Source: Endomicrobium sp.
Lineage (GTDB): Bacteria > Elusimicrobiota > Endomicrobiia > Endomicrobiales > Endomicrobiaceae
DNA: 64,000 nucleotides
NCBI GenBank assembly: GCA_031260705.1
Contig: JAISLA010000017.1
Location: forward strand, 1-64,000
Direction of reading: 5' to 3'
The translations under genes and the position numbers were made by a program. Under the pieces are notes generated by a model that saw nothing but the letters and a program-made list of their open reading frames with translations, searched no databases and had not been told where the DNA came from. Shown piece after piece: positions 47,495 to 57,249 of this stretch. Numbering within the stretch: the first letter of the stretch is position 1; every line of letters starts with the position of its first letter.

Positions 47495-47922
47495 AAAAAA
47501 TACTTGTTTTAAACGGACCCAATATAAATATGTTAGGAACAAGAGAACCTGCGGTTTACGGCAATATCACTCTTGCAGAAATCGAAAAAAGTCTCAGTTC
47601 ACTTGCAAAAGAACTCAAAGTTGAAGTTGAATTTTTTCAATCAAACCATGAAGGAAAAATTGTAGATAAAATTCAAAACAGCGTAAATAAGATTTTTGGA
47701 ATTATTATAAATCCAGCAGCATTTACCCACACCTCTATAGCAATAAGAGATGCTTTATCTTCAATTTCCGTACCGACGATTGAAGTCCACATCTCAAATA
47801 TCTATGCAAGAGAAGAATTTAGACATAAATCCTATACCGCCGCTGCGGCTATAGGACAAATCGCTGGATTTGGAACTGACGGTTATCTTTTTGCTTTAAG
47901 AAAAATGGTATCTTTAATGTAA
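47491..47922 (+). CDS. aroQ: 3-dehydroquinate dehydratase, type II
   Basis: 143 residues. It dehydrates 3-dehydroquinate to 3-dehydroshikimate. The N-terminal [19 protein letters not shown] carries the catalytic Tyr (YG) and Arg region. [29 protein letters not shown], the catalytic His in VEVHISNIY (here [18 protein letters not shown]) and the final [11 protein letters not shown] are standard. It follows aroB with a 4-base overlap and ends 26 bases before a bidirectional terminator. Confidence 0.97.
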   Translation: MKKILVLNGPNINMLGTREPAVYGNITLAEIEKSLSSLAKELKVEVEFFQSNHEGKIVDKIQNSVNKIFGIIINPAAFTHTSIAIRDALSSISVPTIEVHISNIYAREEFRHKSYTAAAAIGQIAGFGTDGYLFALRKMVSLM

Positions 47923-47947
47923 ATTGTTTTTTTTATAATATACACTT

Positions 47948-47981
47948 AAAAGACCTCAGAGAAAATACTCTGAGGTCTTTT
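47948..47981. terminator. Bidirectional terminator between aroQ and cspA
   Basis: AAAAGACCTCAGAG (47948-47961) and CTCTGAGGTCTTTT (47968-47981) form a perfect 14-bp stem with a 6-base loop. T-rich sequence follows on both strands, so it can end both the aroBQ transcript and the convergent cspA transcript. Confidence 0.9.
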
Positions 47982-47995
47982 TAAGATATTTAAGG

Positions 47996-48199
47996 TTAGA
48001 TCTTTTTTATGTTTGCCGCTTTAGGTCCTTTGTCCGAATTTGCAATTTCAAATTCAACGCTGTCACCTTCTGCCAACGACTTAAAACCTTCAGACTGAAT
48101 AGCCGAATAATGCGCGAATACATCTCCCGACCCGTCATCATTAGAAATAAATCCATAACCTTTTTGGTCGTTAAACCATTTAACTTTACCTTGTGCCAT
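47996..48199 (-). CDS. cspA: Cold shock protein (CspA family)
   Basis: 67 residues, a single cold-shock domain that binds single-stranded RNA and DNA and melts RNA structure. RNP1 (KGYGFIS) and RNP2 (DVFAHYSAI) motifs are intact; the start [11 protein letters not shown] is typical. A good promoter lies upstream, and about 65 bases of leader separate it from the ATG. It shares a terminator with aroQ. Confidence 0.97.
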   Translation of the reverse strand: MAQGKVKWFNDQKGYGFISNDDGSGDVFAHYSAIQSEGFKSLAEGDSVEFEIANSDKGPKAANIKKI

Positions 48200-48271
48200 T
48201 ACTGCAACTCCTTTTTTTCTATCCTCTTTGCGGATAACTAATTTCCAATCACTTCCCGCGATTGCTATTTT

Positions 48272-48300
48272 AATGTAGTAAAATAATTATAAATTGTCAA
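48272..48300 (-). promoter_or_regulatory. Promoter of cspA
   Basis: On the minus strand TTGACA (48295-48300) and TACATT (48272-48277) are separated by 17 bases. The predicted start near 48264 gives an untranslated leader of about 65 bases before the cspA ATG at 48199. Confidence 0.65.
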
Positions 48301-48406
48301 ATTCTACGTACATTTGCATATTGATAATTTGAATATAAGTTTCAGCATAACAAAATAATTATAAAGCCACTTTCGGTCAATAAAATAAAAATCAGGAAAG
48401 AAAAGT

Positions 48407-49456
48407 ATGAAAGAAAAAATATTAAAAATATTAGACAAATATCAAACAGACAGTATTCTTTTTACAAACGTAAAAGAAACTTCTTATCTTACAGGCGCGA
48501 AATTTGACGGTTTCTGGCTTTTAAACGCAAAAAATAAAACTCATATAATATGCTCAAAAATGATTGAAAACCAGATAATGGAATATTTCAGGAAACAGGA
48601 TATATGCATACACGCAGAATCGTCTTTATATAAGACCGTTGTAAAAATTCTAAAACAAGATAAAATAAGCACTTTGTTAATTAATCCGAAATACATGAAT
48701 GCGGCAGCTTTTATTTTAATAAATGAGAATTTAAGTCATGAAAAAATCAATCTTATAAAAAAAACAGATATTTTAGACAGTTTAAGAATTATAAAAAACA
48801 CTGTTGAAATTGAAAACCTCAAGAAAGCCTGTCAGATTGTATCCGAAGTATGCAATACAGTTAAAGAGGAGCTGAAACCGGGCTTAAGCGAGATTGATAT
48901 TTATTACAGAATAATCGAATTGTTTGCTAAAAACCGGGTAACAGAGAGTTTTACCCCTATAATTGCTTCAGGGGCGAATTCTGCTAATCCTCACCATAAA
49001 AGTTCAAACCGCAAAATAACCGAAAATGACATAGTAATGATGGATATAGGCTGCATGTATAATGGCTATTGTTCGGATTTGACACGCACATATTTTTTAG
49101 ATAAAATTAACAACAAGCAAAAAAGAATCTGGGACATTGTAAAAAGCTCTCAAAGTGCCGTTTTAAAAGAAATAAAAGCCGGACTGCCCTTATCATGGGC
49201 AGACAAAACAGCAAGGAACATTATAGAAGCAGCCGGCTATAAAGATAAATTCATTCATACTACCGGTCACGGAGTAGGTATAGAAATTCATGAAATGCCT
49301 TTGCTAGCGCCAAATGCCGAAGGTGTTTTTTTAACACACATGGCAGTTACGGTAGAACCGGGTATATATATTGAAGACGAATTCGGCGTGAGAATTGAAG
49401 ACACAATATTAATAAAAGAAAACGGGTGTGAAGTGTTGACTTCAGCAGTGTACTAA
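48407..49456 (+). CDS. pepQ: Xaa-Pro aminopeptidase / M24 metallopeptidase
   Basis: 349 residues. A creatinase-fold peptidase expected to cut dipeptides or N-terminal residues before proline. The N-terminal domain is followed by the catalytic domain with metal ligands in MMDIGCMYNGYCSDLTRT (two Asp), HTTGHGVGIEIHEMP (His) and VTVEPGIYIEDEFGVRIED (two Glu). PepP, PepQ and YpdF-like enzymes cannot be told apart by eye. It stands 12 bases before efp, an order common in many bacteria. Confidence 0.9.
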   Translation: MKEKILKILDKYQTDSILFTNVKETSYLTGAKFDGFWLLNAKNKTHIICSKMIENQIMEYFRKQDICIHAESSLYKTVVKILKQDKISTLLINPKYMNAAAFILINENLSHEKINLIKKTDILDSLRIIKNTVEIENLKKACQIVSEVCNTVKEELKPGLSEIDIYYRIIELFAKNRVTESFTPIIASGANSANPHHKSSNRKITENDIVMMDIGCMYNGYCSDLTRTYFLDKINNKQKRIWDIVKSSQSAVLKEIKAGLPLSWADKTARNIIEAAGYKDKFIHTTGHGVGIEIHEMPLLAPNAEGVFLTHMAVTVEPGIYIEDEFGVRIEDTILIKENGCEVLTSAVY

Positions 49457-49468
49457 TCAGGAGAAAAG

Positions 49469-50026
49469 ATGATCTCAACATCGAATTTTAAAAATGGAAT
49501 TAATATTTTAGTTGACGGAGAACCTTATCAGATTGCATGGTTCCAAAACCATAAGCCCGGTAAAGGCGGTGCTGTAATGCGTGTAAAACTCAAACACCTT
49601 AAAAAAGGCAGTATCATTGAACGCACTTTTAAGTCAGGTGAGAAATTTGAAGCATTAACCATTACAAGGCAGAAAAAGCAGTTTTTATATAAAGAGGGCA
49701 ACAACTTCAATTTTATGGATATGAATACTTATGAACAGATAACCGTCCAACCGGAACTCTTGGGCAAAATGGTAAATTTTCTTAAAGAAAACCTTGAAGT
49801 TGAAACCATATATCTTGAAGATGAACTTATCGGAATAGATCTTCCCGTAATTATAGAAATGACAATAGCCGAAGCGGAACCGGGAATCAAGGGCGATTCT
49901 GTTTCAAATATGACGAAAACAGCTAAACTTGAGACCGGCGCAGATATACACGTACCTCTTTTCATCAAAGAAGGCGACAAAATAAAAGTTGATACGAGAA
50001 CCGGCGAATACGTAGAAAGGGTCTAA
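49469..50026 (+). CDS. efp: Elongation factor P
   Basis: 185 residues, full length. EF-P relieves ribosome stalling at polyproline. The N-terminal KOW-like domain has the modification loop NHKPGKGGAVMRVK with Lys32 at its tip; two OB domains follow, ending KVDTRTGEYVERV. The Lys residue suggests EpmA-type or unmodified EF-P, but no epmA or epmB is in the window. Strong AGGAGA ribosome site before the ATG. Confidence 0.97.
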   Translation: MISTSNFKNGINILVDGEPYQIAWFQNHKPGKGGAVMRVKLKHLKKGSIIERTFKSGEKFEALTITRQKKQFLYKEGNNFNFMDMNTYEQITVQPELLGKMVNFLKENLEVETIYLEDELIGIDLPVIIEMTIAEAEPGIKGDSVSNMTKTAKLETGADIHVPLFIKEGDKIKVDTRTGEYVERV

Positions 50027-50105
50027 AAAAATACTACTTTTCTAAATTTCGCAGAGGTTTAATGTCAGCGATATAATAAACAATTATAAACAATAATGAA
50101 TAAAT

Positions 50106-50131
50106 AATTCCCCCTAATCGGGCGGGGAATT
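50106..50131 (+). promoter_or_regulatory. Hairpin just upstream of the accB ribosome site
   Basis: AATTCCCC (50106-50113) and GGGGAATT (50124-50131) form a perfect 8-bp stem with a 10-base loop. It ends 3 bases before the GAGG ribosome site of accB and 12 bases before its ATG. No T-run follows, so it is more likely an mRNA end-protection or control hairpin than a terminator. Confidence 0.45.
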
Positions 50132-50143
50132 AATGAGGTCAAA

Positions 50144-50581
50144 ATGAATTCGCAGGAAATTAAAGAACTTTTAAAATCAATAAAAGATACGGATATTGAA
50201 GAAATCCAATATCAAAGCGGCGAGAATTCTCTATACCTAAAAAAAACCGATGTAAAGGCTATAGTGCCTGACGCAAAAGAGTCTACCGAAGCTGAAGTTA
50301 AAGCCAAAAATAAAAAAGAAGAAGATAAAAAGTTAGCATTCATTGCTATCAAATCAACGATGGTCGGCACATTTGCCAGCGCCCAAAGCAATGACAAACC
50401 TCCGTTTGTCAGAGAGGGAGATAATATAGTTGTCGGACAAAAAATCGGGCAAATTGAAGCTATGAAAATTATCAAAGATGTCCTCTCTAATATCAAAGGC
50501 AAAATATCAAAAATTCTTGTATCAAACGGACAGTCCGTTGAATACGGACAGAAACTGTTTTTGGTGGATACAAGTAAATAA
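50144..50581 (+). CDS. accB: Biotin carboxyl carrier protein of acetyl-CoA carboxylase
   Basis: 145 residues. It carries biotin between the carboxylase and transferase. The N-terminal helix (EIKELLKSIKDTDIEEIQYQ) and a flexible acidic/basic linker precede the biotinyl domain. The biotinylation motif is EAMKII with Lys108; most family members have EAMKLM or EAMKVM. Followed by accC 113 bases downstream, part of the pepQ-efp-accB-accC order. Confidence 0.95.
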   Translation: MNSQEIKELLKSIKDTDIEEIQYQSGENSLYLKKTDVKAIVPDAKESTEAEVKAKNKKEEDKKLAFIAIKSTMVGTFASAQSNDKPPFVREGDNIVVGQKIGQIEAMKIIKDVLSNIKGKISKILVSNGQSVEYGQKLFLVDTSK

Positions 50582-50694
50582 TATGAAAAAAGAAAAGACA
50601 GAGTGAAGTTTGAATGAAGCTTGGAGTTGAACAAAAGATACTCTGTGAAAACTCCATTCTCAACATTTCAAACTATATGTAACAGGAGATAAAG

Positions 50695-52044
50695 ATGTTT
50701 AAGAAAGTTTTGATTGCAAACAGAGGTGAAATAGCGTGCAGAGTCATAAGAGCCTGCAGAGAACTGGGTATTAAAACCATTGCTATTCATTCAGAAGTTG
50801 ACAGAGAAAGTATGCATGTAAAACTTGCCGATCAATCTATATGCGTAGGAGATGCAAGCGCTTCGGAAAGTTATTTAAATATACCAAGCATTATAGCAGC
50901 TGCGGAAATTTCTGGTGCGGACGCAATCCATCCCGGATACGGTTTTTTAGCTGAAAACACTTATTTTGCTGAAGTCTGCGAAGCTTGCGGATTGAGTTTC
51001 ATCGGACCTTCAAAAGAATCAATAGAACAAATGGGCGATAAAATTACAGCCATAAAACTTATGAAAAAGTCAGGCATTCCAGTAATTCCCGGTTCAAACG
51101 GTCCTGTCAATGTTGACGATTCTAAAATTTTTGATATAGCAAAAAAAATAGGATACCCCGTTATTATTAAAGCAACTGCAGGCGGCGGCGGAAAAGGTAT
51201 GAGAATAGTCACTTCAAAAGAAAACCTCAAGAACTCTATCGTTATGGCACAGACAGAAGCCAAAGCAGCTTTCGGAAATCCTGAAATATATATGGAAAAA
51301 TACATTGAAGAACCTCATCACATAGAGTTTCAGATACTCGGCGACAAATACGGGAAAACAGCTTATCTTCCGGAAAGAGACTGCTCCATACAGAGAAGAC
51401 ATCAGAAATTAATTGAAGAAAGTCCCTCTCCGTTAATAAACGATACGTTGAGAAAGAAAATGGGCAGAGTCGCAAGAAATGCGGCGGAAGCCGTAAAATA
51501 TGTCACCGTAGGCACTGTAGAATTTCTCGTAGATAAAAAAGGTTATTTCTATTTTATGGAAATGAATACGAGAATTCAGGTAGAGCATCCCGTTACCGAA
51601 ATGGTTACTGGCATAGATTTGGTAAAAGAACAGATAAAGCTTGCTGCAGGTGAAAAACTTTTGATTGTTCCTGAAAAAATTAATATTTTAGGTCACACCA
51701 TAGAATGCAGAATAAATGCGGAAGATCCTGACAGAGACTTTATTCCTTCGCCGGGAACAATAGGCAAATTATTTTTGCCTGGAGGTCCCGGAATAAGACT
51801 GGACACGCACGTTTATTCGGGATATACAATACCTCCTTTTTATGACAGCCTGATTGCAAAAATTATTGCTTTAGGCGAGGACAGAGATGAAGCCATTGCA
51901 AGAATGTCCAGAGCTTTGAGAGAAGTTGAAATAGAGGGCATTAAAAATACTTCATCCCTCCATAGTAAAATCATGGCAAATGAAAAGTTCCGCAAAGGCA
52001 GCGTCAGCACAAATTTTCTGCCAAAATATATTTTTGGAAGATAA
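50695..52044 (+). CDS. accC: Acetyl-CoA carboxylase, biotin carboxylase subunit
   Basis: 449 residues. It carboxylates AccB-bound biotin using ATP and bicarbonate. The N-terminal KVLIANRGEIACRVIRACRE, the HPGYGFLAEN motif, the Gly-rich ATP loop KATAGGGGKGMRIV and the catalytic MNTRIQVEHPVTE and RINAEDP segments are intact. An AGGAGA ribosome site precedes the ATG. Transferase subunits accA and accD are not in the window. Confidence 0.97.
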   Translation: MFKKVLIANRGEIACRVIRACRELGIKTIAIHSEVDRESMHVKLADQSICVGDASASESYLNIPSIIAAAEISGADAIHPGYGFLAENTYFAEVCEACGLSFIGPSKESIEQMGDKITAIKLMKKSGIPVIPGSNGPVNVDDSKIFDIAKKIGYPVIIKATAGGGGKGMRIVTSKENLKNSIVMAQTEAKAAFGNPEIYMEKYIEEPHHIEFQILGDKYGKTAYLPERDCSIQRRHQKLIEESPSPLINDTLRKKMGRVARNAAEAVKYVTVGTVEFLVDKKGYFYFMEMNTRIQVEHPVTEMVTGIDLVKEQIKLAAGEKLLIVPEKINILGHTIECRINAEDPDRDFIPSPGTIGKLFLPGGPGIRLDTHVYSGYTIPPFYDSLIAKIIALGEDRDEAIARMSRALREVEIEGIKNTSSLHSKIMANEKFRKGSVSTNFLPKYIFGR

Positions 52045-52070
52045 TTGGTTATAAACTTAAAAAAAGAACA

Positions 52071-52655
52071 GTGAAAACCAAAAAATTTATTAAAAATCTT
52101 ATCAATGAAAATGTTGAAGCAAAAAAGAAAATGCTTAAACCAGAGCAGATCGAATGTATTTACAATGTTGCAGATAAAATTGTTGAAACGTACAGAAATA
52201 AGAAAAAAACAATTATCTGCGGCAACGGAGGTTCTGCTTCAGACGCTTTGCATTTTGCCGCCGAGATGGTCGCCGGATTTGAAAAAAATAGAGAAACACT
52301 CGCTTCCATTGCTCTATCTGAAAACACATCGACAATAACCGCTATAGGAAACGATTTCGGCTATGATTACTCTTTCAGTCGCCAGCTTGAAGCTTTTGGA
52401 CAAAAAGGTGATGTCTTTATAGCAATATCCACAAGCGGAAATTCGCCAAACGTCATAAAAGCTTTGGAATCGGCAAAAAAGTCAGGCATTTTTACAATAG
52501 GATTTACAAATCTTGACGGCGGGAAAATGAAAGATATATGCGATTTGTGTTATTGCGCTCCGTCAAAAATTACTGCAAGGGCGCAGGAATGTCATATACT
52601 TCTAATACATATCATTGCAAAACTTGTCGAAGAAAAAATTTTTAATCAGACATAA
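52071..52655 (+). CDS. gmhA: SIS-domain phosphoheptose isomerase
   Basis: 194 residues. GmhA isomerises sedoheptulose 7-phosphate to heptose 7-phosphate for the LPS core, implying an outer membrane. The SIS motif ICGNGGSASDALHFAAEMV is at about 49-67; ISTSGNSPNVIKAL and the late ARAQECHILLIHIIAKLVEE follow, as in GmhA. The start codon is GTG at 52071, 26 bases after accC, with only a weak A-rich ribosome site. DiaA-like homologues share this fold, so the exact role is less certain than the fold. Confidence 0.88.
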   Translation: MKTKKFIKNLINENVEAKKKMLKPEQIECIYNVADKIVETYRNKKKTIICGNGGSASDALHFAAEMVAGFEKNRETLASIALSENTSTITAIGNDFGYDYSFSRQLEAFGQKGDVFIAISTSGNSPNVIKALESAKKSGIFTIGFTNLDGGKMKDICDLCYCAPSKITARAQECHILLIHIIAKLVEEKIFNQT

Positions 52656-52790
52656 AACTAAAATACCGAATTCTATTCTCAGTATTTTCGTGCAACCCTC
52701 AACAACACAAAATATAATCAATTTCATAAAAGATGCTAAGACGAAAATGGGAATTACGGAAGCTTGAGTTTCAAAAATGTTCTATATAAA

Positions 52791-53571
52791 TCACCAACGA
52801 CCAAATCGTTTGTCTGCAATACCATAAACGAAAACTTTATCACTAAACTTTTTAGTTTGCGGGATTTTTTCAAATAATAACTTCATTGCTCTCGGCTTTA
52901 GCATATTAAATCTAATTTCTCTGTAATGTACGAGACTATCATTCCTCATTTCAATTTCCCCTACATTTAAACCGTTATAACGAAGCAACACTTTTTGTTC
53001 AGGGAATTGTCCTTTTGCAATGGCTTTAGAATTTACAACCTTAAAAAACTTACTCATAACTTCCAGCACGTCGCTGCTGTCAAAAATATGAAAAACGCCG
53101 TCTTGTTTTATTGTTAAATAGTTGACTTCCCCGCCGTTAAAAATTGATTTGTTTAGAAACGCTTTTAACCTTACTGGCATTTGCATTTTCCCTGCCAATG
53201 CCCTCATAGGTACCCGTAGTTTTTCTTTATACTTAGTTTTATCTTTTTCGTAATCCTCAAAACTATTAGGAAAAGCATTTATACAATCTACTAATAAAGC
53301 TCCCATCCCATTCATAACAACAAAAGATTCATCACTTTCAAACCTTGTAAGTCCATACAAGAAAATTTGCCATTTCTTGTTACCGCTTTTTACCGAATGA
53401 GAGTCTCCCGGATTTGTCAATAACATCTTTTTTGGCTTTCAAATCATTTCTGTAATCACTATTTAAACCTATTGCCAATGCAAATTCCAAAGCATCGTCG
53501 TGTCCTTGTTTCCGCACTGCTCTTGCTCTCTCTGAATCTAAGCCCCTTTTCTTGTAAGCAGATCCTAACAC
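52791..53571 (-). pseudogene. Type II restriction endonuclease, frameshifted
   Basis: A GTG start at 53571 after AGGGAGA opens a frame that runs to KAKKDVIDKSG, and then stops early. The next frame continues at once as GDSHSVKSGNKKWQIFLYGL and runs to 52791, giving about 258 residues together. Removing one G from the GGG run (CCC at 53407-53409) restores a continuous frame, so a single-base insertion is the cause. DVIDKSGDSHSVKSG could be a PD-(D/E)XK active site. It follows the methylase gene by 3 bases, the classic methylase-nuclease pair. The exact enzyme family is not recognised. Confidence 0.6.
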
Positions 53572-53574
53572 AAT

Positions 53575-54487
53575 TTATCTCCCTATATTGCAAATTATCA
53601 ACTCGTGTGACTTTTTTATATAACTGCCATTATTGTCTTTCAGTCTATTTTCACCTATTCTCGTATCGCCCTGACTAAATGTATATTGCCAAGACGGTGT
53701 CAGCATTTTAAATCCTTTGTACATTTCTCTGACAGCAGTACAATCATTGTATGATAAAATAAAACCACCTTTATGTCGCCTCAGCATTTCGCTTAATAGT
53801 TTATGCTTAAAGCCATTGTGATGAATAGGGAAATTACGATGCGGGTACATACCGACAAATGTTTTACTATCACCACCTAAATAATACGGCGGGTCTAAAT
53901 ATAAAAAATCATTTTTGTGTTGCTCTATAATATATTCAAAAGAGTTACATTTAACTTCTATATTTTTTACATCAAAATTCCCTACCTTTTTTACCATTTT
54001 TTCATATCTTTCTTTTTGCAGATAAACACTTGACGGCGAACCTAAAAAATGGGGACCATACGACGTATTGTGGTTAAAATAGTATATTGCTGCCAAATCA
54101 CACCTATCTATTATTATCTTCTTTCCATTCCAGTGCTGCTTCATTATATTTTTTACTCGTTTGTATTCTTCTTTTGTTGGTTCAAACTTTTTTAAACGAT
54201 TCGCAAGTTCTTTTGCGCACGCAATTTCCACAGAACCACCGCCGAAAAACGGCGATACTATTTTCTTTATACCGTCCGGCAACAACGATACTATTTATAC
54301 CAACCGCTAAACTTTTACCACCGGCATACCTCAATGTAGAATTTACACATCTTTTATACTGAGTCTTTCCTGATGGGCTTTTATATCTATTTAAAAACCC
54401 CGCTCTTTTATCCTCAAAACTTTCTTCAAAACGGAATTTTGTTTGAGCAACATTTCCATTTATTACTATATTATTTAAACAAGCCAT
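53575..54487 (-). pseudogene. D12-class adenine-N6 DNA methyltransferase, frameshifted
   Basis: The N-terminal frame (54487-54182) carries LRYAGGKSLAVGINSI, the Dam-type SAM loop. Near 54285 the coding sense moves to another frame, LPDGIKKIVSPFFGGGSVEIA, and continues to 53575 with catalytic DPPY (FLYLDPPYYLGG) and a GGFILSYND segment. Joined, the protein is about 300 residues, as for D12 methylases. The break separates the two SAM-binding motifs, so the enzyme should be inactive unless frameshifting occurs. Confidence 0.8.
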
Positions 54488-54594
54488 ATTTACTCCCCAA
54501 GAACCACAGATTGTTTTACCAAATCATCAAACATATTTCCATTTCACAAATTATTTACTGTGCGCCGACGAGCGGAGAACGTCCATTCAAAGCT

Positions 54595-55962
54595 TCAATT
54601 TCTTAAAAATTTGACTGCGGTTCTCAGCGTTTCTGTTCCAAGCACGTCGATTTTACCTTTGTATGACAATTTTTTTAAATTGCTTTGCGGTATTATTGCT
54701 TTTTTAAAGCCGAGTTTTTCTGCCTCGGAAAGTCTTTCCGCAGCAAGAGTTACGGAACGAACTTCACCGGCAAGACCAACCTCGCCGAAAACTATCATAT
54801 CTTTAGGACATATAAAACCAGAATTGGCAGACACTATAGCACAAGCGGCAGCCAAGTCTGCAGAGGTCTCTTTAATCTTTACGCCGCCTGCTATATTTAC
54901 AAAAACATCCTGCATTTCAAGAGGCAGATTAAGTCTTTTTTCCAAAACCGCTATCAGAATTGTAATGCGGTTTGCGTCGTATCCGGAAACCATTCTGCGA
55001 GGTATGCCAAAAGCAGTTCTTGCAGTCAGAGCCTGAACTTCCAAAAGAATAGGTCTTGTCCCTTCCATTGCCACAGTCACAGTATTTCCGGCAGCTTCCG
55101 CCACACGCTCTCCCAAAAAAATAAGCGACGGATTTGAAACTTCAGAAAGTCCTGAGGAGTTCATCTCAAAAATTCCGATTTCACTTGTAGGTCCAAACCT
55201 ATTTTTATATGCTCTTAAAATTCTGTACGTCTGCCGGCGTTCATTCTCAAAATATAACACTGTGTCAACAATATGCTCCAAAACTCTAGGACCTGCCAAG
55301 TCACCTTCTTTTGTAACATGTCCTAAAAGAAACACGGCAATATTTTTTGATTTTGCGACTCTTAAAAGCTCTGCCGCAGTTTCCCTCACCTGTCCCACTG
55401 TGCCGGGAGCGCTTGAAAGATCGGGATGATAAGTTGTCTGAATTGAATCTATAACCAGAAACTTAGGATCTATTTTATTTACGGCGTCTATAATATTTTT
55501 AAGATTTGTTTCAGAAGCTAAAAAAATATTACCCTTTTTTACTTTAAGGCGTTCGGCGCGTGCTTTAACCTGAGAAAGAGATTCCTCGCCTGATATGTAA
55601 AGAACCGTCCCTCTATCGCTTAAAGAATCCGATATATGCAGCATCAGCGTAGATTTTCCGATTCCGGGCGCTCCGCCTAAAAGTATTAAAGATCCCGGTA
55701 CGATCCCTCCGCCTATCATATTGTCAAATTCTTTTATTGCAGTTTGATATCTTGAGAAATCTTTGACCGAAATATCTTTTAATTTCAAAACTTCAGATGA
55801 AAATCCGGTAAGCTGTCTTGAAAGAGAACCTGTTTTGGCAGGCAATGAAAACTTTTCTTCCGCAAAACTGTTCCACGCTCCGCAAGAAGGACATCTGCCA
55901 AGCCATTGGACAGATTCATAACCGCACTGCTGACACAAAAACTTTGTTTTTTGTTTTTTCAC
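54595..55962 (-). CDS. radA: DNA repair protein RadA
   Basis: About 455 residues from a GTG at 55962; an upstream frame extends to 56046, but the family N-terminus (KKQKTKFLCQQCG) and an AGAGGA ribosome site support the GTG. RadA promotes branch migration in recombination. The zinc finger CQQCGYESVQWLGRCPSCG, Walker A GGAPGIGKST, the RadA-specific YKNRFGPTSEIGIFEM and a C-terminal Lon-like domain (GGVKIKETSADLAAACAI) are all intact. Confidence 0.95.
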   Translation of the reverse strand: MKKQKTKFLCQQCGYESVQWLGRCPSCGAWNSFAEEKFSLPAKTGSLSRQLTGFSSEVLKLKDISVKDFSRYQTAIKEFDNMIGGGIVPGSLILLGGAPGIGKSTLMLHISDSLSDRGTVLYISGEESLSQVKARAERLKVKKGNIFLASETNLKNIIDAVNKIDPKFLVIDSIQTTYHPDLSSAPGTVGQVRETAAELLRVAKSKNIAVFLLGHVTKEGDLAGPRVLEHIVDTVLYFENERRQTYRILRAYKNRFGPTSEIGIFEMNSSGLSEVSNPSLIFLGERVAEAAGNTVTVAMEGTRPILLEVQALTARTAFGIPRRMVSGYDANRITILIAVLEKRLNLPLEMQDVFVNIAGGVKIKETSADLAAACAIVSANSGFICPKDMIVFGEVGLAGEVRSVTLAAERLSEAEKLGFKKAIIPQSNLKKLSYKGKIDVLGTETLRTAVKFLRN

Positions 55963-56042
55963 TTGTTTAAATATCCTCTTACAGTAAATTCTTATACTGA
56001 TACTTCCTGACGAGGAGAGAGGATGATAGTGGAATACGCTAC

Positions 56043-57197
56043 TCACCGCAAAACAATGGCGGTAATACCTATAATCCCAAGCAGCATCGTTAAACTTTTA
56101 TCCCTGACTTTAAACCTTATATAAGGCACAACCGATATTTTATGCGAAATATCTTCAACCGCAACGCCGGCATAGAGCCATTCTGTTATTCTAAATCTTA
56201 TATCTGTACCAATTTCCGGACCGCGTTTATTTCTCCGGAAATTATATGCATTCAGATAAACTTTCAGCGTATTATAAGGAACGTATATAAGCTGGAAGAG
56301 TGAATATCCAAAACCTATACCTACTTTGCTTCTCATCACCCCACCGCAAATTTCTGCTTTTTTTGATATTATGAATCCCAAAAGAGCGTTCACAGCATTT
56401 ATTTTTTCTTTTTCGTCTTTATCCGCTGCAGAGCAGTTATCAATGCTGTTTGTAATTCCCAAATAATAGAATTTATTGTTATCCGGCGCTATTCTAACGC
56501 CGATATTATTTTTGCATTTCTTATCTCTAAAATTATATCCTCCGGTACAATCCCAGCTGAACTGTAATCTGTCAGCTACTCCAATTACATCATTGAGGCT
56601 GCCGGCAGTCTCTTTTGCAGACGCTATTGTTTCTTTTAAGTCTTTACTTATCTGTTCATCATTTATAAGGAGGGGGCTACAATCGGTCCGTTTCCATCAT
56701 AATATGCAAGCAATTAACATTCATTTTTTCGGAAATATTTCTGATAAATGATATTGTATCTCTTAAATCCTGCTTATTCTGCATAGAAATGTTTGCAATT
56801 ATCAATTGAAAATTTATTAAAGTTGCTCAACATTTGCCGCAAAACGACATTATTTAAAGTATCTTCAATAGAGGGTCTCTGCACCGGCGATATATAATCA
56901 CCTTCTTTCAATCTCGGAAAGCTTGCATCACCCGGAATAATTTCAATGTATTTCATTCCAATAACTCCATAGATGCAATACGCGCGTAAGCATTTTGGTA
57001 TAAAAAATATTCTTCCTTATTAAAAGCTTTAATTTTACTTTTGAATCATCTAAAGAAACACCCCTTAAAACTCCTATGTTAATACCGGCTATTTTAACTT
57101 TAGTTTTCCGCGTAAGACCTGAAATATTGTCGAATTTTGCATAAATACGATAAGTTTTTGTCCAGCGTAAGCGCTCCGGTTGAAATAATTGAAACAA
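56043..57197 (-). pseudogene. mlaD: MlaD-like MCE-domain protein, decayed
   Basis: Pieces in several frames follow one another. 57197-56943 has the MCE core: AKFDNISGLTRKTKVKIAGI and GVLRGVSLDDSKVKLKL. 56956-56774 has KYIEIIPGD and a helical start. 56462-56043 is a C-terminal domain with beta-strand-rich sequence such as GIGFGYSLFQLIYVP and RFRITEWLYAGVAVED. An intact MlaD would capture phospholipids in the periplasm. Multiple frameshifts and stops rule out one product. The MCE fragment follows the mlaF relic, the usual order. Confidence 0.7.
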
Positions 57198-57249
57198 CTA
57201 TCGCAAGAAGTCCTTATAGCGGTAAAAATTCCAAGTTTGAGCTGATTGT

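Noticed and set aside
54182..54487. 101-codon frame as a separate unknown protein
   Set aside because: Its sequence carries the N-terminal motif of the adjacent D12 methylase and runs into nonsense after the frameshift.
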